Source: SAR202 cluster bacterium
Lineage (GTDB): Bacteria; Chloroflexota; Dehalococcoidia; Lucifugimonadales; UBA2962
DNA: 64,000 nucleotides
Reading direction: 5' to 3'
Assembly: GCA_022447925.1 (NCBI GenBank)
Contig: JAKUTS010000007.1
Span: forward strand, 13,023 to 77,022
The position numbers were made by a program, and so were the translations under genes. Below the pieces are notes generated by a model, which was given only the letters and a program-made list of their open reading frames with translations, made no database searches and was not told the DNA's origin. Below, piece after piece: positions 9,373-19,053 of this stretch (position 1 is the first letter of the stretch; the number at the start of each line of letters is the position of its first letter).

Positions 9373-10281
9373 TTATTCATGTTTAGTAGTGCGAAGCTTA
9401 ATTCCCGTTCTTTCTTCCTGTATCTCAACAATGGCCGGGAAGTTTTTCTTTTGCCAACCTCTGTTCATAGCTTCAATTAATATTTCTTCGACGGCATTAC
9501 CTAAAGTTAGAGGCACATCTATTTTCCTAGCCATTTCATTTGCGAGTTTTATATCTTTAGCTGCAAGTCCGAGGTAAAAGCTTGTCTCAGTCCCTTTCAG
9601 ATTTCCTGTAAACACGTCCTGGTAGAATCTACCTAGCGGAGGAACTTTACCCATAACCCCCTTAGATATTGAATCTGCCAAAATCTCCAGGTCAACGCCT
9701 GCTTTAACTCCCAAAGTTAATATTTCACCACCAATTTGCAATATAGCCATAGCTAGTAATTGGTGACTCAATTTACAAATAGTTCCAGCACCTATAGGGC
9801 CGCAAAAGTTGACATTTTTACCGATTAATTTTAATACACTCTCAACTCGACTAAATGTATTTTGAGATCCTCCGACAAGAACAACTAAATCTCTGGAATT
9901 TGCACCTTCTACACCACCACTTACAGGAGAGTCGAGAAATTCAATACCATTGTTTTGAAATTTGTTTTCGATCGCACGGACCATTTCCAGCGAATTTGTG
10001 GACATATCGATGACTATGCTTCCTGGTTTGAGTCCATTAATTATGCCATTATCACCAAAGCAAACTTTTTCTACGTCATCAGGCATCGGAAGTGACATCA
10101 TAACTAAGTCATTCGACGTTGATGCTTTTTCAGGAGAATCAGCCCAATGTGCACCCATTTCTAATAGTGGACGAGCATTGTCTTTTACCAAGTCGTACAC
10201 TGTGAGACTATGGCCCGCCTGAGCTACATTGCGGGCCATAGGTAGGCCAATGTTTCCTGCACCTATCCAACCGATGTTCAT
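9373..10281 (-). CDS. NAD-binding beta-hydroxyacid dehydrogenase (3-hydroxyisobutyrate dehydrogenase-like)
   Basis: IGWIGAGNIGLPMARNVAQAGHSLTVYD; DSPVSGGVEGA; GAGTICKLSHQ. Confidence 0.9.
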   Translation of the reverse strand: MNIGWIGAGNIGLPMARNVAQAGHSLTVYDLVKDNARPLLEMGAHWADSPEKASTSNDLVMMSLPMPDDVEKVCFGDNGIINGLKPGSIVIDMSTNSLEMVRAIENKFQNNGIEFLDSPVSGGVEGANSRDLVVLVGGSQNTFSRVESVLKLIGKNVNFCGPIGAGTICKLSHQLLAMAILQIGGEILTLGVKAGVDLEILADSISKGVMGKVPPLGRFYQDVFTGNLKGTETSFYLGLAAKDIKLANEMARKIDVPLTLGNAVEEILIEAMNRGWQKKNFPAIVEIQEERTGIKLRTTKHE

Positions 10282-10287
10282 CTTCAG

Positions 10288-10797
10288 CTAGAGCCGCACA
10301 TCACCTGGGGAAGGGTTTACGGAAGTTCTTTGATGGATAGTAAATTGCTGCTCATTATGAACCGCATCTTCATCAAGCTCAATCCAGTTACCCCAAGGAT
10401 CCTGTAAGTAAACGCTTCTATACCCGTCCATCAAAGCAACAGGCTGATTATTCAGAACTGCTCCCATAGGTACTAATCTTTCAATGATTGCGTCCATATC
10501 AGTTACGTTAAATGAGATGTGTGCAGCGCCGGTCGCGTTTCGCTTATGCTGTTCTGATGCATCTCTAACTTCTGTTTTTGGCGACAGATATTCAATTATC
10601 TCGACTGAGTGTCCATCAATTCCACCAACGAATGCTGCTTTTACCTGCACGTCATCATATCCAAGCAGTTGAGATAGCTCAGCCCCACCTGCTTCAACTT
10701 GAAACCTAAGCTCAAGTCCTATGCCTTCGCAGTAAAACTGCAGTGCTTTTTCTATATCGGTTACCACAACTCCAGTGTGGTTCATTGTTACGCTCAT
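10288..10797 (-). CDS. VOC/glyoxalase family protein
   Basis: HTGVVVTDIEKALQFYCEGIGLE...AHISFNVTDMDAIIERL...YLQDPWGNWIELDE. Confidence 0.88.
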   Translation of the reverse strand: MSVTMNHTGVVVTDIEKALQFYCEGIGLELRFQVEAGGAELSQLLGYDDVQVKAAFVGGIDGHSVEIIEYLSPKTEVRDASEQHKRNATGAAHISFNVTDMDAIIERLVPMGAVLNNQPVALMDGYRSVYLQDPWGNWIELDEDAVHNEQQFTIHQRTSVNPSPGDVRL

Positions 10798-10855
10798 ATA
10801 AATCCTCCGTTTATATTGGTAAATTAGTTCAGAACTGACATGTTATCAATAAATG

Positions 10856-11887
10856 TTATGTGTAGTCGCGTCGTTTTAACTCTTCTGCAAAATCAAATAG
10901 TTCAGGTAGGCCTCCGGTATGTATAAATAACACGGTATCCTGTTCATTAAATTTACCGTTTCTTGCGTAATCAATAACAGCTGCCATTACTTTTCCGGTG
11001 TAAACAGGGTCGAGTAAAATCCCTTCTAATTCGGCAACCATTCTTATAGCTTCGATGCAATCTTCCCCAGGAATTGCGTATCCAGGTCCGATATACTTAT
11101 CGAGCTGCTCGACTTCACTCCAGTCTAAGCGTTCTGAAAAACCCAAATGATTCAACGCATTATTCGACCATGTCACAACATCTGCGTATGATTCTTCAGG
11201 CTTGCCTACAATCACTCCATGAATATTCCAGGGCAAGTTTAAGGCCTGTGAAGCCAACATCAATCCGCCCTGTGCACCCCCGCTGGCTATAAAAACCTCT
11301 AAATTTTCAACAAACTCATGATTTTCTAGTTGTTGATCAATTTCTAATGTCGCTTCCATGTACGAGATTGTTGCTGATGATCGAGACATATGCTCTTTAA
11401 CATGGTTGTACACAGATTTACCCTGCTCAATTAATTTGGTTTCTAATTTATCAACATATTCGTGAACCTTCTTATGATCAGATGTATCTAATAAGTGCAG
11501 ATCTGTTCCAAGAATATCCTGAATCAACAAGTTACCTTGTATTGGTCTCAACTTGCTTGCAGGAGCAACATTAATATAATCAAGTCCGACGATTTTAGAA
11601 GCAGCTCCGATAATGCGTGCATTATTAGACATCCATGGATTGATATTTAAAGATACTTCAGCCCCTTTCTCTATGGCATCTGCCATACAAAAATCCATGT
11701 GTCTTACCTTGTTACCTCCCATTGCTAAACCGGTGAGGTCATCTCTTTTTATCAAGATTCGTACACCGAGCTCTTTAGATAAACGAGGAGCCTCTTGAAG
11801 CGGCGTAGGGAGCAAAGCAATATTTACTCTAGGCAAGGAATCGATTTTTGACTTTAATTGTTGTTTACTTAAAGATGGCATTTTCAT
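10856..11887 (-). CDS. PLP-dependent D-cysteine desulfhydrase / ACC deaminase-like protein
   Basis: LPTPLQEAPRLSKELGVRILIKRDDLTGLAMGGNKVR; GGAQGGLMLASQAL; LLDPVYTGKVM. Confidence 0.85.
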   Translation of the reverse strand: MKMPSLSKQQLKSKIDSLPRVNIALLPTPLQEAPRLSKELGVRILIKRDDLTGLAMGGNKVRHMDFCMADAIEKGAEVSLNINPWMSNNARIIGAASKIVGLDYINVAPASKLRPIQGNLLIQDILGTDLHLLDTSDHKKVHEYVDKLETKLIEQGKSVYNHVKEHMSRSSATISYMEATLEIDQQLENHEFVENLEVFIASGGAQGGLMLASQALNLPWNIHGVIVGKPEESYADVVTWSNNALNHLGFSERLDWSEVEQLDKYIGPGYAIPGEDCIEAIRMVAELEGILLDPVYTGKVMAAVIDYARNGKFNEQDTVLFIHTGGLPELFDFAEELKRRDYT

Positions 11888-12009
11888 TTTAGATATCCCA
11901 ATTTAAAAACTCATGTCAAGTGAAATCAAGCATCGTAAGTTTGGCATGGATCATACTTATATACAAGTGATCTAAATAGACAATAAAATTAACATCTTAT
12001 AGAACGGTG

Positions 12010-12083
12010 TGGGCCCGCAGGGATTCGAACCCTGGACACCCGGATTAAAAGTCCGGTGCTCTGACCAACTGAGCTACAGGCCC
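12010..12083 (-). tRNA. tRNA-Lys (anticodon TTT)
   Basis: GGGCCTGTAGCTCAGTTGGTCAGAGCACCGGACTTTTAATCCGGGTGTCCAGGGTTCGAATCCCTGCGGGCCCA; full cloverleaf pairing; CCA not encoded. Confidence 0.96.
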
Positions 12084-12175
12084 TAGAGAATGCTCAAAAT
12101 CTGTTAAACAATTTACCTTATTCTATTCAACACCTTTGATGCATTTTTTGAAATACATTTTTACATGATTATTAA

Positions 12176-12748
12176 TTATCTTAGATCATCAACTAAATTA
12201 GAAATAGGCCAATAACTTATTAATGCCTTGCCAGAAATGTTTTCAGAGGAAATTAAACCGAATGACCGAGAGTCTTGGCTATTTTGCCTGTTGTCACCTA
12301 GAACATAATACGAACCTCTAGGTATGGTTATCGGACGCACATTCTCATTAGTCGGATGGTATACATAAGGTTCACTAATAACTTTACTATTAACAATTAC
12401 TGTCCCAGCCTTAATTTCGAGTGTATCTCCTGGGATGGCTATTACGCGTTTAACAAATTTCCGACTTTGATCATAAGGATAGTCAAAAATAACTAAGTCA
12501 CCTCTCATAGGACCATGGAAAAGATATTTATGATCAATAGTTTCAACAAAGGGCATTTTCCAGTATGTTATTTTGTTAACAATTACGAAATCACCTGATT
12601 TCATAGTTGGGTCCATACTACTGCCCTCAACCTTATATGGCTGAAGACTGACTTGTAGAATGGCGAATATAGCTACACCCAAAATAATGGTTTGAAAAAT
12701 TTCTTTGATAAAGCTCTTAAGATTGGATGTTTTCTGTGTGTCTGGCAT
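12176..12748 (-). CDS. lepB: Signal peptidase I
   Basis: VEGSSMDPTMKSGDFVIVNK; RGDLVIFDYP...KFVKRVIAIPGDTLE; YYVLGDNRQNSQDSRSFG. Confidence 0.96.
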   Translation of the reverse strand: MPDTQKTSNLKSFIKEIFQTIILGVAIFAILQVSLQPYKVEGSSMDPTMKSGDFVIVNKITYWKMPFVETIDHKYLFHGPMRGDLVIFDYPYDQSRKFVKRVIAIPGDTLEIKAGTVIVNSKVISEPYVYHPTNENVRPITIPRGSYYVLGDNRQNSQDSRSFGLISSENISGKALISYWPISNLVDDLR

Positions 12749-12874
12749 GGCAAAGTTTTACTTACATAACAAATTATACTTTTGTAAAACGTATAATTCA
12801 CTATTTAGTAATGGCCAGTTATTAGTTCTTGAGTAAGAAATCGTATCAATTACTAGTTAATTAGTGATAGATTA

Positions 12875-12904
12875 TTGCCCAGTTTAAAATACCGTTGCTA
12901 GAAT
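12875..12904 (+). promoter_or_regulatory. Possible promoter for dcd-rib operon (TTGCCC-18-TAGAAT)
   Basis: Spacing and -10 match; -35 is weaker. Confidence 0.35.
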
Positions 12905-12923
12905 GCAAATAAGGTGAAAAATT

Positions 12924-13490
12924 ATGGTTTTAAGTGATCGGACAATTAAAGAAGAAATCGAAGCAGGGAATATAGTTATTGACCCACTGGACCCAATTAA
13001 TATTCAGCCTGCTAGTGTAGATGTTAGGCTAGACAGAAGGGTTTTAGTTTTTAGAAACTCTAGATTGCCATACATAGATGTGCGTAAAGATGTTAGTGAC
13101 CTAACTGAAGCGGAAGAGATCTCAGAGGATCAACCATTTATTTTGCATCCCGGTGAATTTGTATTGGCATCTACTTTAGAACATATTGAGATACCTGCAG
13201 ATATAGTTGCCCGACTTGAAGGTAAAAGCTCATTAGGCAGGATAGGTCTTTTAATTCATTCCACAGCAGGATATGTTGACCCTGGATGGAAAGGACACCT
13301 GACTCTTGAATTGAGTAATGTAGCTAGCTTACCGATAACTCTGTACTTCGGTATGCCTATCGGTCAGTTGTCTTTTCTAAGACTTAGCACCGCTGCCGAA
13401 AACGTTTATGGTTCTAATGCGCTTAATAGTAAATATTTAGGCCAAACAGAGCCTACAGCAAGCCGTATGCATAGAAACTTTCAGGAATGA
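12924..13490 (+). CDS. dcd: dCTP deaminase
   Basis: VLSDRTIKEEIEAGNIVIDP; EGKSSLGRIGLLIHSTAGYVDPGW. Confidence 0.95.
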   Translation: MVLSDRTIKEEIEAGNIVIDPLDPINIQPASVDVRLDRRVLVFRNSRLPYIDVRKDVSDLTEAEEISEDQPFILHPGEFVLASTLEHIEIPADIVARLEGKSSLGRIGLLIHSTAGYVDPGWKGHLTLELSNVASLPITLYFGMPIGQLSFLRLSTAAENVYGSNALNSKYLGQTEPTASRMHRNFQE

Positions 13491-13496
13491 TCGATC

Positions 13497-14597
13497 GTGG
13501 GCTTAGAAATTGATTACATGCAGCATGCAATTCTTGCTGCTCGTTCAGTTGATGGTAAAACCAAACCCAATCCACCTGTAGGGGCGGTCATAGTTTATGA
13601 AGGTACAGTAGTTGGGTTGGGAGCAACTCAAACGCCGGGGCAAGACCACGCCGAAATTGTGGCGATTAAACAAGCTGGCAATGATTTAATTGGTGCAGAA
13701 ATGTATGTTACTTTGGAGCCATGCAGCATGTTTGGGAGGACACCGCCATGCGTAGATGCAATCATTTCCTCGGGAATCTCTAGATTAAATATTGCTATTT
13801 TAGACCCTAACCCTAACGAAAATGGTCATGGAATAAATAAATTAAAAGCAGCTGGTATTGAAGTTTCGATGTGGGAAGCAGAAGAACTTGTTTTTCAAGC
13901 CCAGCAACTCGTTGAGAGTTATGCAAAAAATATTGTTACCGGTGATCCGTTTATTACACTAAAGTATGCCATGAGTATTGATGGGAAAATTGCGACTTCA
14001 ACTGGCAAATCGAAGTGGATTTCAGGGCAGGACTCAAGACAAGAAGTGCACCGAATGAGGTATACATCGGATGCTGTCTTAGTGGGTATTGAAACAGTTA
14101 TATCAGATGATCCCAAGTTGACTGCCAGAGATCTCAATGGAGTAAATTTAGACAATCAACCTTTGCGTGTAGTAATTGATACACGTGGGCGAATCCCTTT
14201 GGATTCAAAACTTGTAACTGATGGTGGAGCCACATTAATTGTATGCGCAGAAATGGAATCGAATAAACAAAACCGTTTAGAGTCTCTAGGTGTAAGCGTA
14301 GAGAAAGTTGCTAAGCACGAAAATGGTATAGATTTACGGGCGGTTATAGAGGTGTTACGTTCCAGAGGAATACTCACAATTCTGATCGAAGGTGGTAGTC
14401 GAATTGCGGGAAATCTCGTGGACCTTCGCATTATTGACAAATTCGTAGTTTTTATAGCTCCAATAGTTATAGGGGGCTGTGACTCCATTGGGCCTATAGC
14501 AGGATTTGGGATAGATAATATCTCTGACGCTCTGAAGTTTAAAAGTGCTCATTTACAAAAATATGGTGATGATATTGCTATTATCGGATATCCTTAA
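13497..14597 (+). CDS. ribD: Bifunctional diaminohydroxyphosphoribosylaminopyrimidine deaminase / reductase
   Basis: TKPNPPVGAVIV, GQDHAEIVA, VTLEPCSMFGRTPPCVDAI; reductase domain FITLKYAMSIDGKIAT; GTG start (or internal ATG). Confidence 0.96.
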   Translation: MGLEIDYMQHAILAARSVDGKTKPNPPVGAVIVYEGTVVGLGATQTPGQDHAEIVAIKQAGNDLIGAEMYVTLEPCSMFGRTPPCVDAIISSGISRLNIAILDPNPNENGHGINKLKAAGIEVSMWEAEELVFQAQQLVESYAKNIVTGDPFITLKYAMSIDGKIATSTGKSKWISGQDSRQEVHRMRYTSDAVLVGIETVISDDPKLTARDLNGVNLDNQPLRVVIDTRGRIPLDSKLVTDGGATLIVCAEMESNKQNRLESLGVSVEKVAKHENGIDLRAVIEVLRSRGILTILIEGGSRIAGNLVDLRIIDKFVVFIAPIVIGGCDSIGPIAGFGIDNISDALKFKSAHLQKYGDDIAIIGYP

Positions 14598-14603
14598 AAG
14601 ACA

Positions 14604-15179
14604 ATGTTTACAGGAATCGTAGAAACTATTGGAGTCGTTAATTCGATAGATGGAAATACTATCTCTATAGAAGCTGAGAAATTTTCACATAGATTATCCA
14701 TTGGAGGTAGTGTCAGTGTAAAAGGCGCATGCCTAACTATTACCTCATTTGAAAATGGACAATTTACTGTTGATGTTGTTGATGAGACTCGAAGGAAAAC
14801 AAACTTGGGAGATTTAAAAATTAACTCTAACGTTAATTTGGAATTACCAGTTCCGGTAACCGGTTCTTTTGATGGGCATATTGTCCAAGGTCATATTGAC
14901 AACACGGTCCAGGTAATGTCAATCTTAGAGGAATCGGATTCACAAATAATAACCTTTAAGACAGATCCTTTAGATGCAAAATATTTGGTAAAAAAGGGAT
15001 TCGTAGCATTAGATGGTGTGAGTTTGACGATTGTAGATTGTCATGCAGAATCGTTTTCAATAGCATTAATACCTCATACTTCAAAATTTACCACTTTAGG
15101 TGAATTGATAGTAGGCGATTCCATTAATTTAGAATTAGATCTATTTGCCAAATATGCTGAAAAGTTTTTAAACAGTTAA
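14604..15179 (+). CDS. ribE: Riboflavin synthase alpha chain
   Basis: MFTGIVETIG; two lumazine-binding repeats; GHIVQGHID. Confidence 0.95.
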   Translation: MFTGIVETIGVVNSIDGNTISIEAEKFSHRLSIGGSVSVKGACLTITSFENGQFTVDVVDETRRKTNLGDLKINSNVNLELPVPVTGSFDGHIVQGHIDNTVQVMSILEESDSQIITFKTDPLDAKYLVKKGFVALDGVSLTIVDCHAESFSIALIPHTSKFTTLGELIVGDSINLELDLFAKYAEKFLNS

Positions 15180-15210
15180 AAACATTAGATATTTCTAGTA
15201 GTATTTACTT

Positions 15211-16449
15211 ATGAATCAAAACCATACATTTATATCACCTGTTGAAACCGCTATTGAAGATATTAAAAACGGCAAGATGGTGGTTATAGTTGATGATGAA
15301 GATAGAGAAAATGAAGGTGATCTTGCAATGGCAGCTGAGCTTGTAACTCCTGAGGCCATTAATTTCATGAGTGTCGAAGGTAGGGGTTTGATATGTACTC
15401 CTTTAACTGAGTCTCGATTAAAAGAATTAAGATTGCCTATGATGGTGCAAGATAATACGGCCAGGCATGAGACTGCTTTTACTGTTTCTGTAGATGTATT
15501 AGATGGAGCGACTACGGGTATATCAGCTCATGATAGATCTGCAACAATTCAAGCATTGGTATCTGATAAAACCAAACCTGAGGATTTAGCGCGACCCGGA
15601 CATGTATTTCCATTGCAATATATGGAAGGCGGGGTGTTGGTAAGAGCAGGTCAAACAGAAGCTATTGTCGATTTAACTAAGTTGGCCAATTTAAAGCCAG
15701 CTGGCATAATCTGTGAAATCATAGATTCTGATGGAAGTATGGCACGTATGCCTAAGTTAAAAGAATTTGCAAAGACACATAAACTCAACCTCGTCTCGGT
15801 AGCTGACATCATTGCTTATAGAAGAATTAATGAAAAACTCGTAGATCGAGTGGCAGAGGCACGTTTGCCAACCGCTTACGGTGACTTCACAGCTATATCG
15901 TACAAAAGCAAGGTGGACTCTGATGAACACGTTGCTTTAATTAAAGGACAGCCTGACCCAGAGAAGCCTATATTGGTGCGCGTTCATTCGGAATGTTTAA
16001 CTGGTGACGTTTTCGGAAGTGTTAGATGCGACTGTGGTCAACAAGCAGCACTGGCACTTCAGGCTATTAATAAAGAAGGATCAGGCGTCTTTTTATACAT
16101 GAGACAAGAGGGTCGAGGTATTGGGCTACACAATAAATTGAAAGCTTACAACTTACAGGACAATGGATTAGATACCGTCGATGCAAATTTGTCATTGGGC
16201 TTCCCTCCAGATTTAAGACATTATGGGGTTGGAGCACAAATTTTAGTTGAACTCGGAGTAAGGAAATTGAAACTGATGACTAATAATCCTAAAAAGGTTG
16301 TTGGTTTAGAAAGTTATGGGCTTGAGTTAACTGAACGAGTTCCTATTAATGTTGAACCCAATGATCAGAATCGTGAATATCTAGAGACCAAAAGGTTAAA
16401 GATGGGCCACTTGATCGAGCCTGATAATAAGGCTAAGAGGAATAAATGA
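15211..16449 (+). CDS. ribBA: Bifunctional 3,4-dihydroxy-2-butanone-4-phosphate synthase / GTP cyclohydrolase II
   Basis: [24 protein letters not shown] cyclohydrolase part [23 protein letters not shown]. Confidence 0.97.
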   Translation: MNQNHTFISPVETAIEDIKNGKMVVIVDDEDRENEGDLAMAAELVTPEAINFMSVEGRGLICTPLTESRLKELRLPMMVQDNTARHETAFTVSVDVLDGATTGISAHDRSATIQALVSDKTKPEDLARPGHVFPLQYMEGGVLVRAGQTEAIVDLTKLANLKPAGIICEIIDSDGSMARMPKLKEFAKTHKLNLVSVADIIAYRRINEKLVDRVAEARLPTAYGDFTAISYKSKVDSDEHVALIKGQPDPEKPILVRVHSECLTGDVFGSVRCDCGQQAALALQAINKEGSGVFLYMRQEGRGIGLHNKLKAYNLQDNGLDTVDANLSLGFPPDLRHYGVGAQILVELGVRKLKLMTNNPKKVVGLESYGLELTERVPINVEPNDQNREYLETKRLKMGHLIEPDNKAKRNK

Positions 16450-16946
16450 CCAGAACTCAACCAAACGAACTGCCCAAAATCAAATCAGAATTGAACGGTG
16501 TTGGGTTAAAAATCGGCATTGTTTTTTCTAGGTTTAACAGTTCAATTACATCTGATTTGCTGCAAGGTGCAAAAACAACTTTGCTTGCTTCTGGAGTGCA
16601 GGGTAGCGATATAGAGATTATTGATGTGCCTGGTGCTCTTGAGATTCCGTACGCTGCGCAACTGTTGGCCAAATCGGATAATTTTGATGCATTGATCGCA
16701 ATTGGTTGTGTTGTAAGGGGAGAAACTTCTCATTACGATATAGTTTCGACACAAGCGGCTGAAGGAATTAATCAAGTATCTTTAAATCACGGTATTCCTA
16801 TAACATTTGGAGTTCTAACTACGGAAAATTTCGATCAAGCAAAGTCCAGATCTGGTGGAGATAAAGGAAATCTTGGCAGTGAAGCAGCATGGGCCGCCAT
16901 AGAATTAGCATCTTTGACTAAGAAACGATTTAATTTTAAAAATTAA
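16446..16946 (+). CDS. ribH: 6,7-dimethyl-8-ribityllumazine synthase
   Basis: [42 protein letters not shown]; overlaps ribBA stop. Confidence 0.96.
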   Translation: MTRTQPNELPKIKSELNGVGLKIGIVFSRFNSSITSDLLQGAKTTLLASGVQGSDIEIIDVPGALEIPYAAQLLAKSDNFDALIAIGCVVRGETSHYDIVSTQAAEGINQVSLNHGIPITFGVLTTENFDQAKSRSGGDKGNLGSEAAWAAIELASLTKKRFNFKN

Positions 16947-16996
16947 ATCAATATATAAATTAAGTTTAAAAAGTTTGTTAGAATAACTATCTCTTA

Positions 16997-17070
16997 TGGG
17001 GATTCGTCTAATGGTAGGACAACAGACTCTGAATCTGTAAGTCGAGGTTCGAATCCTCGATCCCCAGCCA
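16997..17070 (+). tRNA. tRNA-Gln (anticodon CTG), CCA encoded
   Basis: TGGGGATTCGTCTAATGGTAGGACAACAGACTCTGAATCTGTAAGTCGAGGTTCGAATCCTCGATCCCCAGCCA; cloverleaf pairs. Confidence 0.96.
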
Positions 17071-17090
17071 AATCGCATTGTGAACACCAC

Positions 17091-17167
17091 GCCGCGTTCG
17101 TCTAGTGGCCAAGGACACCGCCCTCTCAAGGCGGAGATCACGGGTTCGAATCCCGTACGCGGTACCA
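17091..17167 (+). tRNA. tRNA-Glu (anticodon CTC), CCA encoded
   Basis: GCCGCGTTCGTCTAGTGGCCAAGGACACCGCCCTCTCAAGGCGGAGATCACGGGTTCGAATCCCGTACGCGGTACCA; cloverleaf pairs. Confidence 0.95.
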
Positions 17168-17227
17168 CTTTATTGTGTATAGTATACCGGTTACATATAT
17201 ACATGCATGTTTAAAAGGGGGCGACAA

Positions 17228-18145
17228 ATGCAGCGAGAACTTCCTACCCGTAAAGAGGTGGAATGTTACCTGGCAGATAGAAGAAATTGGGGTAGATGGA
17301 AGGAAAACCCATCAGCGGGTACTATTAATCTTATAACTTCAAAGAAAATAGTTGATGCGTCTCGTTTGGTTAAAACAGGTGAGTCAATCTCATTATCAAA
17401 TCCTTTGCCGGTAGAGTCATCTCCTGCCAATAGTAGACCTGTAGATTTCTATTTAAAAAAATTAGATTGGATTGATCAGGGTGGAGGGGTTTTGGATTAT
17501 ATTGGCCTCTTTCAACACGGATTAACCGTCACGCATCTTGATGCCTTATGCCATGTGTGGGACCGGCATGGTATGTGGGAAGGCATGAACCCGGATGAAA
17601 TTCTGACATTTGATGGAGCGAGGTTTGGAGGTATAGAGGCCTGGCAGAGGGGTATTTTAACAAGAGGTGTATTGCTTGACGTACCGAAACATAGAGGCAC
17701 TGATTATGTTGACATAGATCAACCAGTACATGGATGGGAGCTGGAAGAGATAGCTGCTGCCCAAAATGTTGAATTAACTTCTGGAGACGCTCTACTCGTA
17801 TATTCCGGTAAAGAAGCGTATGAAGCTGAAAACGGACCCTATGGTGGTGATATGGAAAATGGTTATCCAGGGTTACATGCATCATGTCTTCCATATATCA
17901 GAGACAATGATATATCGGTTTTGTTATGGGATATGGAAGATGCTCATCCCAATGAATATAATCTAGCTTGGACAATTCATGGAGCTATCCATGCTTACGG
18001 ATTAGCAATTGTTGACGGAGCTAGATTAGATAATTTGGCTAAGTTTTGTGCTGAGAATAACACTTATGAATTTATGGTGACAATAAACCCACTTATCGTT
18101 AATGGAGGGACCGGTTCCCCAGTCAACCCTGTTGCCGTATTTTAA
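17228..18145 (+). CDS. Cyclase family protein (kynurenine formamidase-like fold)
   Basis: THLDALCHV metal-binding motif, RGVLLDV; internal ATG at 17228 preceded by AAAGGGGG preferred over 17207. Confidence 0.85.
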   Translation: MQRELPTRKEVECYLADRRNWGRWKENPSAGTINLITSKKIVDASRLVKTGESISLSNPLPVESSPANSRPVDFYLKKLDWIDQGGGVLDYIGLFQHGLTVTHLDALCHVWDRHGMWEGMNPDEILTFDGARFGGIEAWQRGILTRGVLLDVPKHRGTDYVDIDQPVHGWELEEIAAAQNVELTSGDALLVYSGKEAYEAENGPYGGDMENGYPGLHASCLPYIRDNDISVLLWDMEDAHPNEYNLAWTIHGAIHAYGLAIVDGARLDNLAKFCAENNTYEFMVTINPLIVNGGTGSPVNPVAVF

Positions 18146-18196
18146 TCAAATCCTCAATAACAATAAGATCAAGCGAATTTTAGAGAGGTTCATATA

Positions 18197-18961
18197 ATGA
18201 GAGGCATCAATAAATTAGATAACAGAGTTGCGATCGTGACTGGAGGGGCTGGAGGCATAGGTAAAGAAATTTGCAGATGCCTAATAGGAGAGGGAGCAAA
18301 AGTAATCATGGCAGACTTATCAGAATCTTCAGCAATGACCGCAATTAACGAAATAAATCCTGAAGGAGATAAAGTCACTTATTTTAGACTAGATGTAGCT
18401 GATGAAGAATCTTGGCAGAGTCTTTATAAATATGTCGATACCGATTTCAGAAGACTAGATATTCTTGTAAACAATGCCGGGATATATCTGTTGAAAGACA
18501 TTGAAGAAACTTCTTTGTCTGACTGGCAAAACGTGATGAATGTTAATGCGACCGGAGTTTTTATTGGAACCAAATTGGCTTTACCGCTGATGAGACCTAC
18601 AGGTTCCGGTTCAATCATTAATATCTCATCGACATCGGGTATTACCGGCAGTCCTTTTGAAGGAGCTTATACTGCTTCTAAGGGAGCGGTTAGATTATTT
18701 ACTAAGTCTGCAGCTCTTCACGCCGCCAAAGATAATATAAGGATAAATTCTGTGCATCCTGCGACAACAGATACGTCGATGGTTGAGGTGATATGGAACT
18801 CTAGCCCTGATATAAAGAAAACTGTTACCGAAAATGTGCCACTTGGCAGGTTGGCAGAACCTTATGAAATTGCTAAGACAGTATTATTCTTGGCATCAGA
18901 TGATTCTTCATATATGACCGGCAGCGAATTAATAGTGGATGGTGGCATGACGGCAATCTAA
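18197..18961 (+). CDS. SDR family NAD(P)-dependent oxidoreductase
   Basis: AIVTGGAGGIGKEI, VNNAGIY, SSTSGI...YTASKGAV, C-terminal SELIVDGGMTA. Confidence 0.95.
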   Translation: MRGINKLDNRVAIVTGGAGGIGKEICRCLIGEGAKVIMADLSESSAMTAINEINPEGDKVTYFRLDVADEESWQSLYKYVDTDFRRLDILVNNAGIYLLKDIEETSLSDWQNVMNVNATGVFIGTKLALPLMRPTGSGSIINISSTSGITGSPFEGAYTASKGAVRLFTKSAALHAAKDNIRINSVHPATTDTSMVEVIWNSSPDIKKTVTENVPLGRLAEPYEIAKTVLFLASDDSSYMTGSELIVDGGMTAI

Positions 18962-19053
18962 TCATAAATCCTATTTTTGATACTAATGGACTGAAACGTC
19001 ACTTATACAATATTATTGGGATCTAAATAGCTTTCAACAAATTGGGGAATTAA

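Noticed and set aside
9346-9376. AT-only inverted repeat (AATAAATA...TTTATT) between convergent genes as bidirectional terminator
   Set aside because: Imperfect and weak stem with no GC pairs; not enough to call.
16905-17204. 99-aa minus ORF (MYICNRYTIHNKVVPRTGFEPVISALRGRCPWPLDERG...)
   Set aside because: Antisense translation of the tRNA-Gln and tRNA-Glu genes; RTGFEPVISALRGRCP-type peptides are known tRNA-derived annotation artefacts.
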